Part shown: one piece after another, positions 45,401-55,703 of the stretch | Numbering within the stretch: position 1 is the stretch's first letter | Layout: each line of letters opens with the position of its first letter | Origin: Cyclospora cayetanensis | Taxonomy: Eukaryota > Apicomplexa > Conoidasida > Eucoccidiorida > Eimeriidae | Direction: 5' to 3' | NCBI RefSeq assembly: GCF_002999335.1 | Contig: NW_020312049.1 | Location: 62,001 to 126,000 of the forward strand | DNA: 64,000 nt | Made by a program: the position numbers and the translations under genes | Notes under the pieces: model-generated | What the model was told of the DNA's origin: nothing | Databases searched by the model: none | What the model saw: only the letters and a program-made list of their open reading frames with translations

Positions 45401-48081
45401 ATGCAGCGGTAAGAAGGCCTGAGATACAGACGCTCTGTGCACCAACCGAGCGGCCGTTGCTTCCCGACATGCTGCGCCTTTTCTAATGCGCGCACAAACT
45501 GCTGCGCCCACACGGGAGAAAAAACACGTTCTAGCTCTGTCACTGTTTACCTTTGTTTTTGCAGGCAGCAACAGCTTGCTGAGGCTGCTGGCAGCCTGTA
45601 GCTCCACCGTTGCCTGCAGCAGACTGAAAAACTTGCGCGTAGACTTCGCTGCTCCTGCGGCAGCGTCCCTCTATCCACAAGTGCAGTCGCAAGCCAGACG
45701 TGCGTCGCTCGGTCACCTGCAGCGGCGATCGATGCGGAGCCGCTCCCCCTTCTTCCCCCCAACAGTGGTATTTTCGCTGGAGGCAGCCACGGCAGCAGGG
45801 TCAGGCTTCATGTATTTGGAGAGTGTGCAGCTTGCGTTGCGTTCAGGCGTCCTGGAGGAAGCCCATGCAGCGAGAATCCTGCAGCTGGATGTGCTTCTTC
45901 GCAAGGAAACGTGGGAGAAGCAGCCGCTGCAGCAATCCCTTGCGGAACCCCTTGCAGAGCTTCTACGTTTTGCTTCGGTTCCAACACCTTCTGCAGAAGG
46001 AGCAGCCGCACAACAAGAAAAACATAGAGCAGCAGAGAGCACCGATAACGCGCAACATCATAAGGAATTCCTACAGGGCACCACAGGAGACGTCCTGTCG
46101 GCTGCTGACACTCCGTCTCGGATATGCGCTGCCTCTATCTCTATTGGAGCCCAGGGAATTCTTCTCGAAGGAGAAAACTTTGCTGCTACCCCGTCAGCTC
46201 TCGTTGCTCTCGCAGTAAGGACTACTAGCGGCAGCAGCAGCTCTTGTTGGTGCCGGTGCTGCTGCCGTGTCGGGAAGGTTGATGGTGGTGATGATGCTCT
46301 GCAGCAGCGCCTTTGACCCTTTGAACGCCATCGTCCTGCGTTTTTTTGTGTGGGAATTACTTCTGCAGCTGGTCCGTGACTACCTCTCTCTTGCAGCTTG
46401 GCTGCCCTCCCTACAGTCTGCCGTTTTTTCTTCCCTCTCCAGCTTCCTCCTGCACTTTGCTCGGGTGTCTGTACACCTCACGGTGGAGGGCGGTGCGGTC
46501 CAGCAGGGGCGGTTACAACGCATTACAGCAGGCGCGCTTGCGAGGGTGGCGCGATCTTTTGACTGTATCCTCTTTTTTGTTGACCGGCTTGCGGAAAAAG
46601 TCGATCGGCAGCAGCGCGAGCATCAGCAGCAGCATCAGCATCAGCAGCAGCCACAACAACAGCCTGAGAGTGAAGAGACGAGCAGGCCGCCGCAGAGACA
46701 GCTCCTCTCGGTTCTGCATGTGACAAGTACTACGCAGCAGCCGGATGTTCAGCGGGCAACGGCAGCAGAAGCGCAGCAACAACCTTGTCATCAACACACA
46801 GAACTGAAAGACGCTGCCACGGCATTCCTTCACCTCGTGCGAAGAGAAGAGCAACGCAGCGCGACCACATTATCATCCGATCCATTACGTGCAGCACAAG
46901 CAGCGGCTGCGGCGGCTGCCGTGGCAGGAGAGGAACTAAAAGACGGAACGTGCCATTTCATCCCTCCACTGGCGCCTTTACAGGCGGTGCGTGCAGTGTC
47001 TAGACACCTCGGCCTCGTAACCTCCGGAGTTCAGAGTGGAACCGTCTTGCAGAGGCTGCAGCAAGCAGCGAAAGGCATTGCACACAGCAAGTCATTGGTG
47101 AGCATTTTCGAGGCCGCTGCTCCGTGGTGCTTATACCTCTGCTGCAGCAGGGGCGGTGGCTGCTGCCTCACTTGTAGGTGCTCGCTGTGCTGTTGATCCG
47201 AACCGAATAAAGGAGCTCTTCGAAGGGCGAAGCTCCTTTGCCGCACAAAAAATGGCTGGGACTGTCTGTGCAGCACCTGCCCCTGCCGTTCCTCGTGTTC
47301 AGGTATTTGACAAGCTGGTGGCGATCCTCGTGGACCGCTTTGAGTATCATGCAACGCTCTGGGTGTCATCATCACATCCCCCAGTTCCAGAAGCGCCTAC
47401 CGGCAGCACCGATGGTGTCCAGCCGCAGAAGAAAGAGCTGCCTTTGCCGCACCAAGCGCTGCGCGAGCTGGTTAAAGACATTTCTTCAATGCACCGGGCA
47501 AGCCGACTTAGTCCTACACTCTTGTTGCTGCTGCTACTACTAGAGGAGCACGCTGTGGCAGTGCTGTGGGTTTGAGTTGCAAGGAGGAGGCATGTGCAGC
47601 TTCTTGTGCTGCTGATGCCGCCGCTGCTCCTCAGGTTCTGGTGAAAGTGCTTCCTCTTGAGTGTACCAGCCGCCTCTTCGCCTTGGCCTTTCACGCGATG
47701 GCGGAGGTGTTCTGTACGAAGCTGCAGCAGCAGCAAAAGCAAGGCTTTGCTGCCGCCGCTCCCGGTAATGCCGCTCAGGACCAAGCCAAACGGGGTGGTG
47801 CACAGGTGGGCACGCCCTACTCGGCTGACGAAAAAGGCGTTTCATGTGATGCTGCTGCTTCCGCCGACGTGGGAGGGGCTGCTGCTGGAGGTAGGTTGTG
47901 GAGCCTAGGAGACAGGCTATGTGTAGACTGCATTTGCCTATTTGAAAGCCTGAAGGGCCTTGGCTCTTTGGAAGGGCCTCTGTCTCTGTGGGTAAAAGAT
48001 TTGGCGAGTGCGTGCGCCAGAGTGGCGCCCCCGTCAAACGATGTACAGGAACTCTTCGCCGCTGCTCTACCGCCTCACTGA
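39450..48081 (+). CDS. VPS54: VPS54, subunit of the GARP tethering complex, 15 exons
   Basis: GARP tethers endosome-derived vesicles at the trans-Golgi network. Exons: 39450-40040, 40226-40399, 40909-41220, 41398-41537, 41814-41879, 42095-42294, 42510-43093, 43241-43826, 44071-44276, 44629-44703, 45162-45408, 45565-46214, 46369-47097, 47303-47497 and 47635-48081. Phases agree, giving 1733 residues; human VPS54 is about 980. The extra length is a Ser-rich N-terminus (1-250) and Gln/Ala insertions. Family evidence: ASFDVSQLL then SDWLDKVESGL and REELLQVRSRGVELGLQVLS in the N-terminal coiled region; a segment GAVQQGRLQRITAGALARVA in the C-terminal half matching GALQVVGLKTITTKNLAL of VPS54; KLVAILVDRF; and DISSMHR joined to VLVKVLPLECTSRLF. 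The penultimate intron has a GC donor. An in-frame stop lies just before the ATG. The exon 6-7 and 10-11 junctions are least certain. Confidence 0.85.
40451..40862 (+). repeat. 103-bp minisatellite, four copies, inside VPS54 intron 2
   Basis: Units start at 40451, 40554, 40657 and 40760 and the array ends at 40862. Copies are almost identical, differing at a handful of positions. Each unit contains the 12-base palindrome CTGTCTAGACAG. The unit length is not a multiple of three and the array lies wholly between the donor at 40400 and the acceptor at 40908, so it is intronic. Confidence 0.93.
44597..44612. repeat. CATG tetranucleotide repeat, four units
   Basis: Four perfect CATG units in a VPS54 intron, just before the acceptor of the tenth exon. 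Confidence 0.8.
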
Positions 48082-49136
48082 GGCAGCACCAGTGGCTGTT
48101 ACGCTGCACAAAAGCAAGGGCAGCACCACTCGTAGGAACGGTGTCTCTGCTGCCGCCGCACGGCCCGAAAGTAGTTCGGTGTGACTAGACACCTTTCGGC
48201 GAAAGAAAGAAGCCCCCGAAACGCAGCGCCTTCTCCGGTGGCTCTTTTGAGCAGCCGGCCAATATACATACGGGCAGCACTACCAGTGTTGCCTATTTTA
48301 GTGGCAGCGGAACACTGCTTTTGCTGCGCGGCAGTGCTTTTGCTGCGCGGGAGCATGTTTGTATAGGCGTCGCTTGCAGGAACCACGTAAGTCCCCTTAA
48401 AATCATGGATGTAGGTGTTGCGGTCAACACACAGGCTACCAGGACGAGGAAGCGACAGGCTTTCTGACGCTAGGGGAAACAGCCTTTCCGCTGAGTCTTT
48501 CAGAGGCTGCTGCACTACTAACATCCCTGCAGCGATAGCACTGGTGTATTTTCCCTTGCCTGAGGAATGCCTCCCAGTCATAGGGGGATGGATACCTTCC
48601 TACAGTTCTACTGATTCATACCGCTAACTTAAGAGTGTGCCCTCACTCCGTACGAAAGCGTTTTCGAGTCTCGGCGATTTACAGGAAACAGTCTACACGG
48701 CGGAGATATGAGGCAAAGAAAAAGCCCTTAGTGGCAGGGGGACGGAACCTTTAGTTTTACTACCCCTACTAAAAGCCCGTCGAGGGCGCCGCATCTCAGA
48801 ACTGCTCGACGCTCAAAACAAGTAGTAGACACACAAAAATCTATTCGAGGTTTCTGCATGAGCAGGGGCAGGCCTAGCCGCTACAGCAGGTACACCAGCA
48901 TCCCTCTGATGACTATATACGCCGCCCCTCAAGGCTGAGCTGTGCAATAACATCCCTTCTATGCAAACAGCTGATTGACCAGCAGAGCCAACTGCACTGC
49001 GCCTGTAAGCGGAGCCCCTGCGAGAAATGGAGGTGGTGCTGTCAGATCGCGCCGCCAAGGGTGCAGCTGCTGCATCTCCTCGGTTTATTTGTCAGCCTCG
49101 GGAGGGCAGGGTCTGGAGGCAGAGTTGCAAGAGCGA
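48082..49136. other. Intergenic between convergent VPS54 and the Gln-rich orphan
   Basis: About 1 kb with the 3' UTRs of two convergent genes. A 160-codon minus-strand frame at 48099-48581 has no recognisable domain and is not accepted. Confidence 0.4.
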
Positions 49137-50615
49137 CTACGGCCTAGGGTTTATCAAATGGGAAGCGAAGGCAGACGCATCGCCGCTCTCACTATCGAAA
49201 AGCGGCAGCTGCCGCGGGGAGTTTACAGGACAGAGCGAGGGAGAAGAGAACAGCAGCTCTTCACTGGAGTCGCCATGTGTGGCTGCACTTGGAGCTGGTG
49301 GCGGAGCAGACGGCATGTGCATGCACGGAGTATTGCTGCTGCTGCTGCTCCTTGCCGAGGGCAGCTGCACCAAATGCTGCTGGCCTGCCCCTGTGATGGT
49401 GTTGACGGTGCATGCATCGCCATGGGGCTGCTGGAAATCCAAGGCGCATGCGCCTGCAGGTCGACGGACCACCACCACGTGGGGTTGTTGTTGTGGGATT
49501 TCTTGTTGCAACAGTGCACTTGCTTGATTCGTCAGCTTTCGGCCCTTTACCTGTAGCCTCTGCTGCTCCAGCTGTATGAGACACAGTTGCTGGCGGCGCA
49601 GCTCCCGTTGCGCATCTTGCTGCTGTTGGATCAACTGCTGCTGCTGTTGCATCAACTGCTGCTGCTGTTGCATCAACTGCTGCTGCTGTTGCTGGTGGAG
49701 TCTCTGCTGCTGCTGTTGCTGCTGTTGCTGCTGCTGTTGCTGCGTCTGCGGAAGCCGAACGGCAGTTGAAAGAGCAACTAAAGCCGCCGACGGCAACGCA
49801 GGCTGACCCGCCTGCTGGAAAAGCTGCTGCTGCTGCTGCTGTTGTTGTTGTTGGTGCTGCTGCTGCTGCTGTTGTTGTTGTTGGTGCTGCTGCTGCTGCT
49901 GTTGTTGTTGGTGCGGCTGCCGTGCTGCGCTTAAGGGCATGGGCTGGTGCACTGGGTGCTGCTGTTTTATTAGGACTTGCAGTGTTTGCTGCTGTTGCTG
50001 CAGCTGATGCAGTTTCTGCTGCAGCTCCTGCAGCTGGCTCTCAGTGGCGATCGCCGTGTTGTTGCTTGTCTGCTGAAGCGGCTGCCCGTTCTGAGCCTTG
50101 TCCTGAGACTGAACTCCTTCTATTGCATGTTGAACATCAGGAAGTTTCTGCGGCTGCTCCTGATGGTGGTGGTGTTTCTGCACTTGTGTTTTTGCAGAAC
50201 GAAGGTCCTCTAGGGCGTTGCGACGCTGCTCCCAGGGGAAGCGCTGGGGTGATGGCGGCAGAAAGTCTTGACCTTCTTCCTGCTGCTGGTGATCTTGCCG
50301 CCATGTGAGCGCATCCTGTAGCCTATCTTCTGCTGCTCTGACGGTCACCAAGGAGCCCTGCTGAGAGGGGTGTGCGCGCTGCAGCAGTGGCAGCTTGGGC
50401 AAGTGGATGGTGGCGTTCTGTCGCTGCTGAACCTGCCGTTGCTGCTGCTCCTGCAGATAGACTGTGGACAGCCCTCTGCCCTTTTCGTCACAGGGGTGTT
50501 TTTGCTGTTGCTCTGGTTTAAGGAGATAGGCATACGATGCGGCAGGCTCGTCGCTTAGGGCCAGGTACCGCAGAAGCAGCCGTTGCATACCCGGTTGCAG
50601 CTCTGGCAGTCCCAT
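49137..50615 (-). CDS. Gln-rich hypothetical protein
   Basis: A single open frame of 492 residues from the first ATG at 50615 to TAG at 49137-49139. The frame is open a little upstream, so a short 5' exon is possible. The first 35 residues (MGLPELQPGMQRLLLRYLAL, then SDEPAASYAYLLKP) look folded and helical and are the only part without low complexity. The middle is dominated by CAG-encoded Gln runs (about 49590-49910), with one His run (HHHH) and coiled-coil-like LQELQQKLHQLQ. The C-terminus is Ser/Pro-rich. A transcription or RNA-granule role would fit the composition but nothing shows it. Head-to-head with the RMI2-like gene across about 560 bases. Confidence 0.6.
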   Translation of the reverse strand: MGLPELQPGMQRLLLRYLALSDEPAASYAYLLKPEQQQKHPCDEKGRGLSTVYLQEQQQRQVQQRQNATIHLPKLPLLQRAHPSQQGSLVTVRAAEDRLQDALTWRQDHQQQEEGQDFLPPSPQRFPWEQRRNALEDLRSAKTQVQKHHHHQEQPQKLPDVQHAIEGVQSQDKAQNGQPLQQTSNNTAIATESQLQELQQKLHQLQQQQQTLQVLIKQQHPVHQPMPLSAARQPHQQQQQQQQHQQQQQQQQQHQQQQQQQQQQLFQQAGQPALPSAALVALSTAVRLPQTQQQQQQQQQQQQQRLHQQQQQQLMQQQQQLMQQQQQLIQQQQDAQRELRRQQLCLIQLEQQRLQVKGRKLTNQASALLQQEIPQQQPHVVVVRRPAGACALDFQQPHGDACTVNTITGAGQQHLVQLPSARSSSSSNTPCMHMPSAPPPAPSAATHGDSSEELLFSSPSLCPVNSPRQLPLFDSESGDASAFASHLINPRP

Positions 50616-51176
50616 ATTACAGCTGCTGCCGATTCTTCTGTTGTTGCTGCAACGCGCATGCACCGGCGCCTTCGCGCGCAGTGCAGCACAGCTTTCAATG
50701 GCAGCGAGCGACAGCCACCGTTCCTCCTCAAGCGGGAGATATCAGCTCGCCGCCGACGGCTCGACTTGAAGCACACCACACATAGCTAACTAAATGTTTT
50801 AACTATTGTTACCCATTGGTTTCTGAGCATTGACCAGCAAGGAGAAGATCGTTGGTGTTGGTGGCAGTGTTGCATGCTGCATGCAGAGCCGCATGGTTAA
50901 GAAAACTCTCCGTAGTACTGGCGCGCCAGCGGTTTCGCCAGCTGTAGGCGGCTAAATATGTAGTAGCGTTCAGTAAAATGTCAAGCCTCCGAACTGGCTC
51001 CTCTTTAATAGAGAGACCGAAGCCTTCACCATTGATTGGGGGCTATCTTCCGGGTCAGTCGTATGTCTGGTGGTCGGCTGTGCGAGTTTCCTGATGAACG
51101 AATGTGGAGCAGCAGAACAAACAAAGGCCTTTCTGCCTCTCAGCACGCACAAGCAGCTGCTGCGGGCTAAAATATC
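50616..51176. other. Divergent promoter region, Gln-rich orphan / RMI2-like gene
   Basis: About 560 bases between two divergently transcribed genes. It presumably carries both promoters; no motif can be assigned with confidence. Confidence 0.4.
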
Positions 51177-52765
51177 ATGAGGGGTCTTGAGGCTTCCCCC
51201 CCGAATTCCGAAGAAGCCCCCAAGACACACACCGACACAGCAGACACCGCAACAGCGGCTGCCAAGTCATCAGATACAGCGCCAACCGGATCCGAGGCAG
51301 CAGCAGGACCAGCGGCTACATCCCCGACGACAGGAGTTACCGCTGCATGCACAGCTCGACCATGGGTAGATAAGGTGTTGCCACGGAGTGGCGAGGCCTC
51401 CCCACGTGTAGCTGTCTGTCTGTGTCAGCAGATTCGTCTCTTGGAATTCATCTTCAAGGAGAAGCCCAAAGGCATCGCCTTCGCTCTGTGGGGCCAAGAG
51501 ATACACCTCCTGTGGCTGCAAGGCTTCATTACCAAGTCAGGCTTTTAGGGGCCTGTAACGCACATCTAGATTTGTCATTTCTGCAAGAGTCAATCGTGCA
51601 GCTATTAGAGGCCCTTCAGGAAGCCGATTCGTATGGGCCGTTGTGGCCTGGCGGTTCTGTCTCCTCATCACCGCTGGAAACGTCTTTTTTCTCCATACAC
51701 ACTTACCCTCCAAGAGAGGCTGCTGCGCCTCTTGTTGAGTGCTGAAACTTAACTCTCTCTTTTTTCTGCTTACACAATTACCCTCCAAAAGAGGCTGCTG
51801 CGCCTCTTGTTGCGTGTTGAAACTGAACTCTCTCTCCTTGGTGGTGAGTGCCTAGCATTCAGGGTGTGTGGCAGTGTGCTTTCGCTGTCTCAGAGTAGAC
51901 GAGGAGGCGAATCTGCTGACTTTTGACGACGGAACGCAAACTCTCGAGGTGGCCTTCGACTTTGGACACCGGCTTCAGCAGCAGCAACAGCCCCAGCTAA
52001 GCCAACAAGAGCAGCAGCAGGAGAACGCCTGCAAGTGTGCCGCTCCGTGCATGTGCGGGAGAAGGAGTATCTGCTGCAGCAAGCACGCTACCCTCTTCGA
52101 GGCTGCGCTAACCGCGAAGTATTGCGCGGTCTTCGTGAGGCCACATCCTGTTATTCTCGAGCACGAGGCCCTCGCCGAGTTCAGAGTGAGAACACGTTAA
52201 TTCTGAACTGCCCTCACCCGCCGTATCGCACACGCATACCTTCCTAGTTGCAACATCCAGCCTACGCCCTAGCGCCTACCTACTGCATGGATGTCTGAGA
52301 CTTCTTCACCCGAAAGCGTCGCTAGGCGGCATTCGTTTCATGGAAGCTCCCCCGCTCCCTTGCTGGCCATCCTTACACCTTAGGAGCAGCATTCCGACAA
52401 AAAATATCCCTAAAAACAGCTCACTCGAGCCGTGGACTCGACGTATTTTCATGTCTGTAAATACTCCTCTTTACAGCTGGAAAGACTTTCCCTCGCGCCC
52501 TCTAAGGATCCGAACGCCGAAGCGGAGTGGATGCTACACGTAAGCGTGCTGCTAGACTGACTGCTGCTCATGCGTTGCATGTTACCTACTGCGTAGGAAG
52601 CGGTGATCTCGTGCTGAAAAGCCAATTAGGACGACGCGCCCAAACCTCGCATGCACTTGCGCATGACCCTAATTTTCTCTGTCAATATTTCCCCAGGTTG
52701 CACATTTCTACGCGGCACGGCAGCCGCGACTGCCAAAAGCGGCGCAACCCCAAAGCTCCAGTTAA
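51177..52765 (+). CDS. RMI2: RMI2-like OB-fold protein of the RecQ/Top3 (BTR) complex
   Basis: Exons 51177-51535, 51894-52185, 52477-52539 and 52697-52765 splice in phase to 260 residues. Residues 1-75 are Thr/Ala/Ser-rich. The OB fold follows: helix IRLLEFIFKE (86-95), strand LLWLQGFITKV (111-121; compare VWMQGRVV in RMI2), strand LLTFDDGTQTLEVAF (127-141; matching the family's LLDDGTGVVEV type), KYCAVFVRP (195-203; KYVMVMG in RMI2), and a C-terminal AEAEWMLHVAHFY helix (231-243; matching the SMWELEVEDL helix). In other eukaryotes RMI2 stabilises the complex that dissolves double Holliday junctions. Between strands lies an insertion (148-182) with Gln runs and a Cys cluster, CKCAAPCMCGRRSICC. 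A GTGTGC inside it could act as an alternative donor, but only retention keeps the conserved strand. The start is the first ATG. Assignment rests on recalled family patterns, not a search. Confidence 0.68.
51696..51842 (+). repeat. 75-bp tandem duplication in intron 1 of the RMI2-like gene
   Basis: Two adjacent copies with a period of 75, anchored by the word TACCCTCCAA at 51704 and 51779, with several differences. Each copy includes an AAGAGGC...GCCTCTT-type inverted repeat. The whole array lies between donor 51536 and acceptor 51893. Confidence 0.8.
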
Positions 52766-53137
52766 TCCTCTTTAACAACCCCCCAGCCTCGAGAGACGGA
52801 GACATCCCAGCAGCGGAGGGAAGAGCCGTGCTTGCCCACTGCATGTCGACTGCTGTAACACAAAGACACTGTCGCACCGCTGACACGGCAGTCCTACCCG
52901 CTGCCTCTGCAGCACATGCTCAAGAGCTGCTGCTGCAGCCGCAAAGGCTCCCAGCAGCCTCAACTTGGCGCTTCTGCACAGTGCTAGACTCCAGTGAGAA
53001 GCAAGCGGAACGATGAGTATTGACATCGCTTGAAGCGTGCAAGTCCCCAAAACGACGCATGCAACTGGATGACGCGTGTAAACACCCATCTGTGCATACA
53101 AAAGGAACACTAGTGGGGTATAAAATCGCTAGAAACT
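52766..53137. other. Intergenic between convergent RMI2-like and BDP1-like genes
   Basis: About 370 bases. It is open in several frames but with no recognisable product; presumably the two 3' UTRs. Confidence 0.4.
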
Positions 53138-55703
53138 TTAGCTTTGCGGCGCTGTCTCCGCCTCTCCCGTTGCGGCGGGTACTGCGGGTGCTGCTGAAGC
53201 TGTTGGTGGTGTTGCTCCCAGGGCTGCAGCTGCCTCTGCTGCCATTGTCGGAGCGGCCGCTGCTGACGGCTCCGTTGGCGCTGCTGCAGCAGATGGCAGG
53301 TCGGCCGCTGAAGGTGCCCCCTCCTCTGCGTGTTCTGTCTTGAGGGGTGCAGAGTTCTGTTGGGTGGTTGGCTGGTGTTGCTGCCGATGTAGTTCATTCC
53401 GCTGCGCAACTTGCTGCAACCCCGCGTAGATGCGGTTGAACGCGGCCACGTAGTCGTTAAAACGCATGACAACCACCTGAAACAACACCCCACGCACTGC
53501 CCGTTGTTGTTGCACCTGACTGCAACAAAGGAGTGACCCACCTAGCTAGCTGCGTTGGTGTACAAAAAGACTCCTCAAGGGGAACTGGCCAGCCAGTTCC
53601 CCTTGAGGAGTCTTTTTGTTCCCTCCCGAGTGCCTTGGAGCGTATCGATGGAGGGAAGCCTCCCTCGAGAGGAACCACCGCTTCTTACTCCTCATGAGCA
53701 ACAAGGGGTGTCACGCATACATACAAAGGGGTACACTGGCAGACGACCCAGGAAGAAAAGACGGATGCAAACGGAGAGCAACAAACATGCTGTACAGCCA
53801 CACCGAGGAACTCAGTGCACCCTACGTAGGAGGGAAAACAGCCACCTTCCGCTGCCATGAGGCATGCAGACCTTACCTGGTTCAAGAAGAATCGCTGCAT
53901 GTTCTTGCCAATTGTGTTGACCCAGCTGCCCGGCTGATTATACAGCGCACAGTTGTCGAAAATGAGCTGGACGTCAGCGAGGAATGCATGGGGGTGGTTG
54001 TATGCCCCCTTCTTCAACTTGTTTCGAACGCACGACAGTGACATGGGCCGAGTCACCACATCGTAGTACCCTGGAGCCATCTTCCTGTCCACAGGTTTCT
54101 CGAAGATGTGTGCCCCCTCATACTTGCTAAGCCCACTTAGCAACGCGTGGGCACCCCCTTGCCACTGCTGCATGAGCGCCTCGCAGCGTCCAATGCATGC
54201 AGCCGCACTCAAGTCAACCGCCCCCCCCATCACTGGGCTGCCCCCCCCAGAGCTTCCAGCGGGAGCAGAAGGGTCGCTTCCTGAAGGCACTGGAGCACCT
54301 GCAGCTGTTGCTGATGCAGAGGCTGCGACAGGGGGCCACACAGCCAGGGAAGGAAACAACCGTTCGAACTCCTCAAGCTTCTCATGAGGGCAGTCTACCC
54401 AAACGTCGGGCATCTCGGCAGGCAACGGCTGATACTGCAATCTGTACTTCTTCCTCGGATGCATGTCCTCCCCCAGCCCCCCCAGAGAGGCACTCCCTAG
54501 GCTGCTGCTGCTCCTCCCGTGCACCTGCTGTGCATCCAGAGGCGTGGTCATGCTGCTGCAGCCTGCCACAGTTCCGACTGTAGCGACAGGTGCCGCCGCT
54601 TGCTGCTGCTGCTGCATCAACTGCTGCTGCGCTGTGGCTGCAGCTGGATCGAGTGCAGCTGCTGAACTCGGGGCCTGTGAGGGGTGATGCGTCACAGGGT
54701 TGAAGGTAGCCGATGCGTTCTTGAGCAGTGCGCAAATCTGTGTGTGATTGTTTCCCTTTGCAAAACTCCAAGCTGTGCGCCTCAGCGTATCCTTTATATT
54801 AGGGTCCGCGCCAGCCTGCAGGAGAGCCTTCACTGCCTCGATTCTGTTGTCTCGACTCGCATAAAAGAGGCAGGTTTGCTTATTAATATCCAAAACATTA
54901 GGATCGCCCCCCCCCTGAAGCAACACTACCAGGCAGCCCGTTCGCCCCTCTCGCGCCGCATAGAACAAGCACGTCTGACCAACGGAGTCGCGTAGATTTG
55001 GATCTAGTCCCCGAGCTAACAAGTATCTGAGGAAGCAGCAGAAACAGAAACAGCCACCGTCACAGCCTCTCCAACCCCACGGCCTTGTGTCTGACCGCAC
55101 CAGGTTGCACTTCTGCAGTGTGCCTACAGCGTGTGCAAGAGTGTAAATACATGCATGAGTGTTTACATACACACCCACACCCACACACCCGCCCCGCAAA
55201 CAAACATCCTCAAAGTACCACGGGAGCAGAAACCATGGGGGAGCACCACATCTACATGCACATACTTACCGGCATAGCTCGGCATGGCCCTCCCTTGCCG
55301 CATAAAACAGACAGGTTTGCTGCATACGATCCGTGGTCTGAGGATCCGCGACTCCAAACTCCTCCACCAAAAGACGCGTGACTTCTAGAGCCTCCGAGTC
55401 TGTACGACGCTGGGCCGCCTCGAAGAGCACAGTGGCATTGCCAGGTCCATCCGACAGATAACGCTTCGCCTGTTGCTGCTGCAGCTGCTGCAGCTGCTGC
55501 AAATGCTGCGCAGCGTCCGCACCGGGGGGTAGCGGATGCTGTTGCTGGAGCTGTTGCAAGTGCAGAGCCAGCTGCTGTAATAAAGTTTGCTTCAAAAGTG
55601 TTACCGGCTTAGACCGGACCATGGAGTAGAATGCCTTGTACGGGTTCGCACCCGGTAACCCCACGGAGCCGCATGCGCGGGCGGATGCGCCTCCTGTGGC
55701 CAT
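53138..55703 (-). CDS. BDP1: Ankyrin-repeat plus bromodomain protein, BDP1-like
   Basis: Exons in transcription order are 55703-55270, 55026-53877 and 53476-53138. Phases agree, giving 640 residues. The first exon starts at an ATG and carries Gln/Leu repeats. Ankyrin repeats span about residues 95-250; three share the variant QTCLFYAxREG-type core in place of the usual TPLHxA. After a Gln/Ala/Ser linker comes a bromodomain (about 425-530): FEKPVDRKMAPGYYDVVTRP in the ZA loop, VRNKLKKGAYNHPHAFLADV, and NCALYN carrying the acetyl-lysine-binding Asn. A helix (VVVMRFNDYVAAFNRIYAGL) continues across the last intron, followed by an Ala/Pro/Thr tail. Ankyrin-bromodomain architecture is that of apicomplexan BDP1, which reads acetylated histones at promoters of invasion genes in Plasmodium. 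The same role here is inference. Confidence 0.87.
53562..53619. repeat. Perfect 27-bp inverted repeat with 4-base loop in BDP1 intron 2
   Basis: Left arm 53562-53588 and right arm 53593-53619 are exact reverse complements over 27 bases, separated by four bases. It lies inside the intron 53477-53876. The arms contain CTCCTCAAGGGGAAC. As RNA it would form a very stable hairpin close to the 3' end of the intron. Confidence 0.95.

Noticed and set aside
49590..49910. Plus-strand Cys/Leu-rich frames in the CTG tract
   Set aside because: They mirror the minus-strand Gln-coding CAG repeats; repeats of CTG give poly-Leu, TGC gives poly-Cys.
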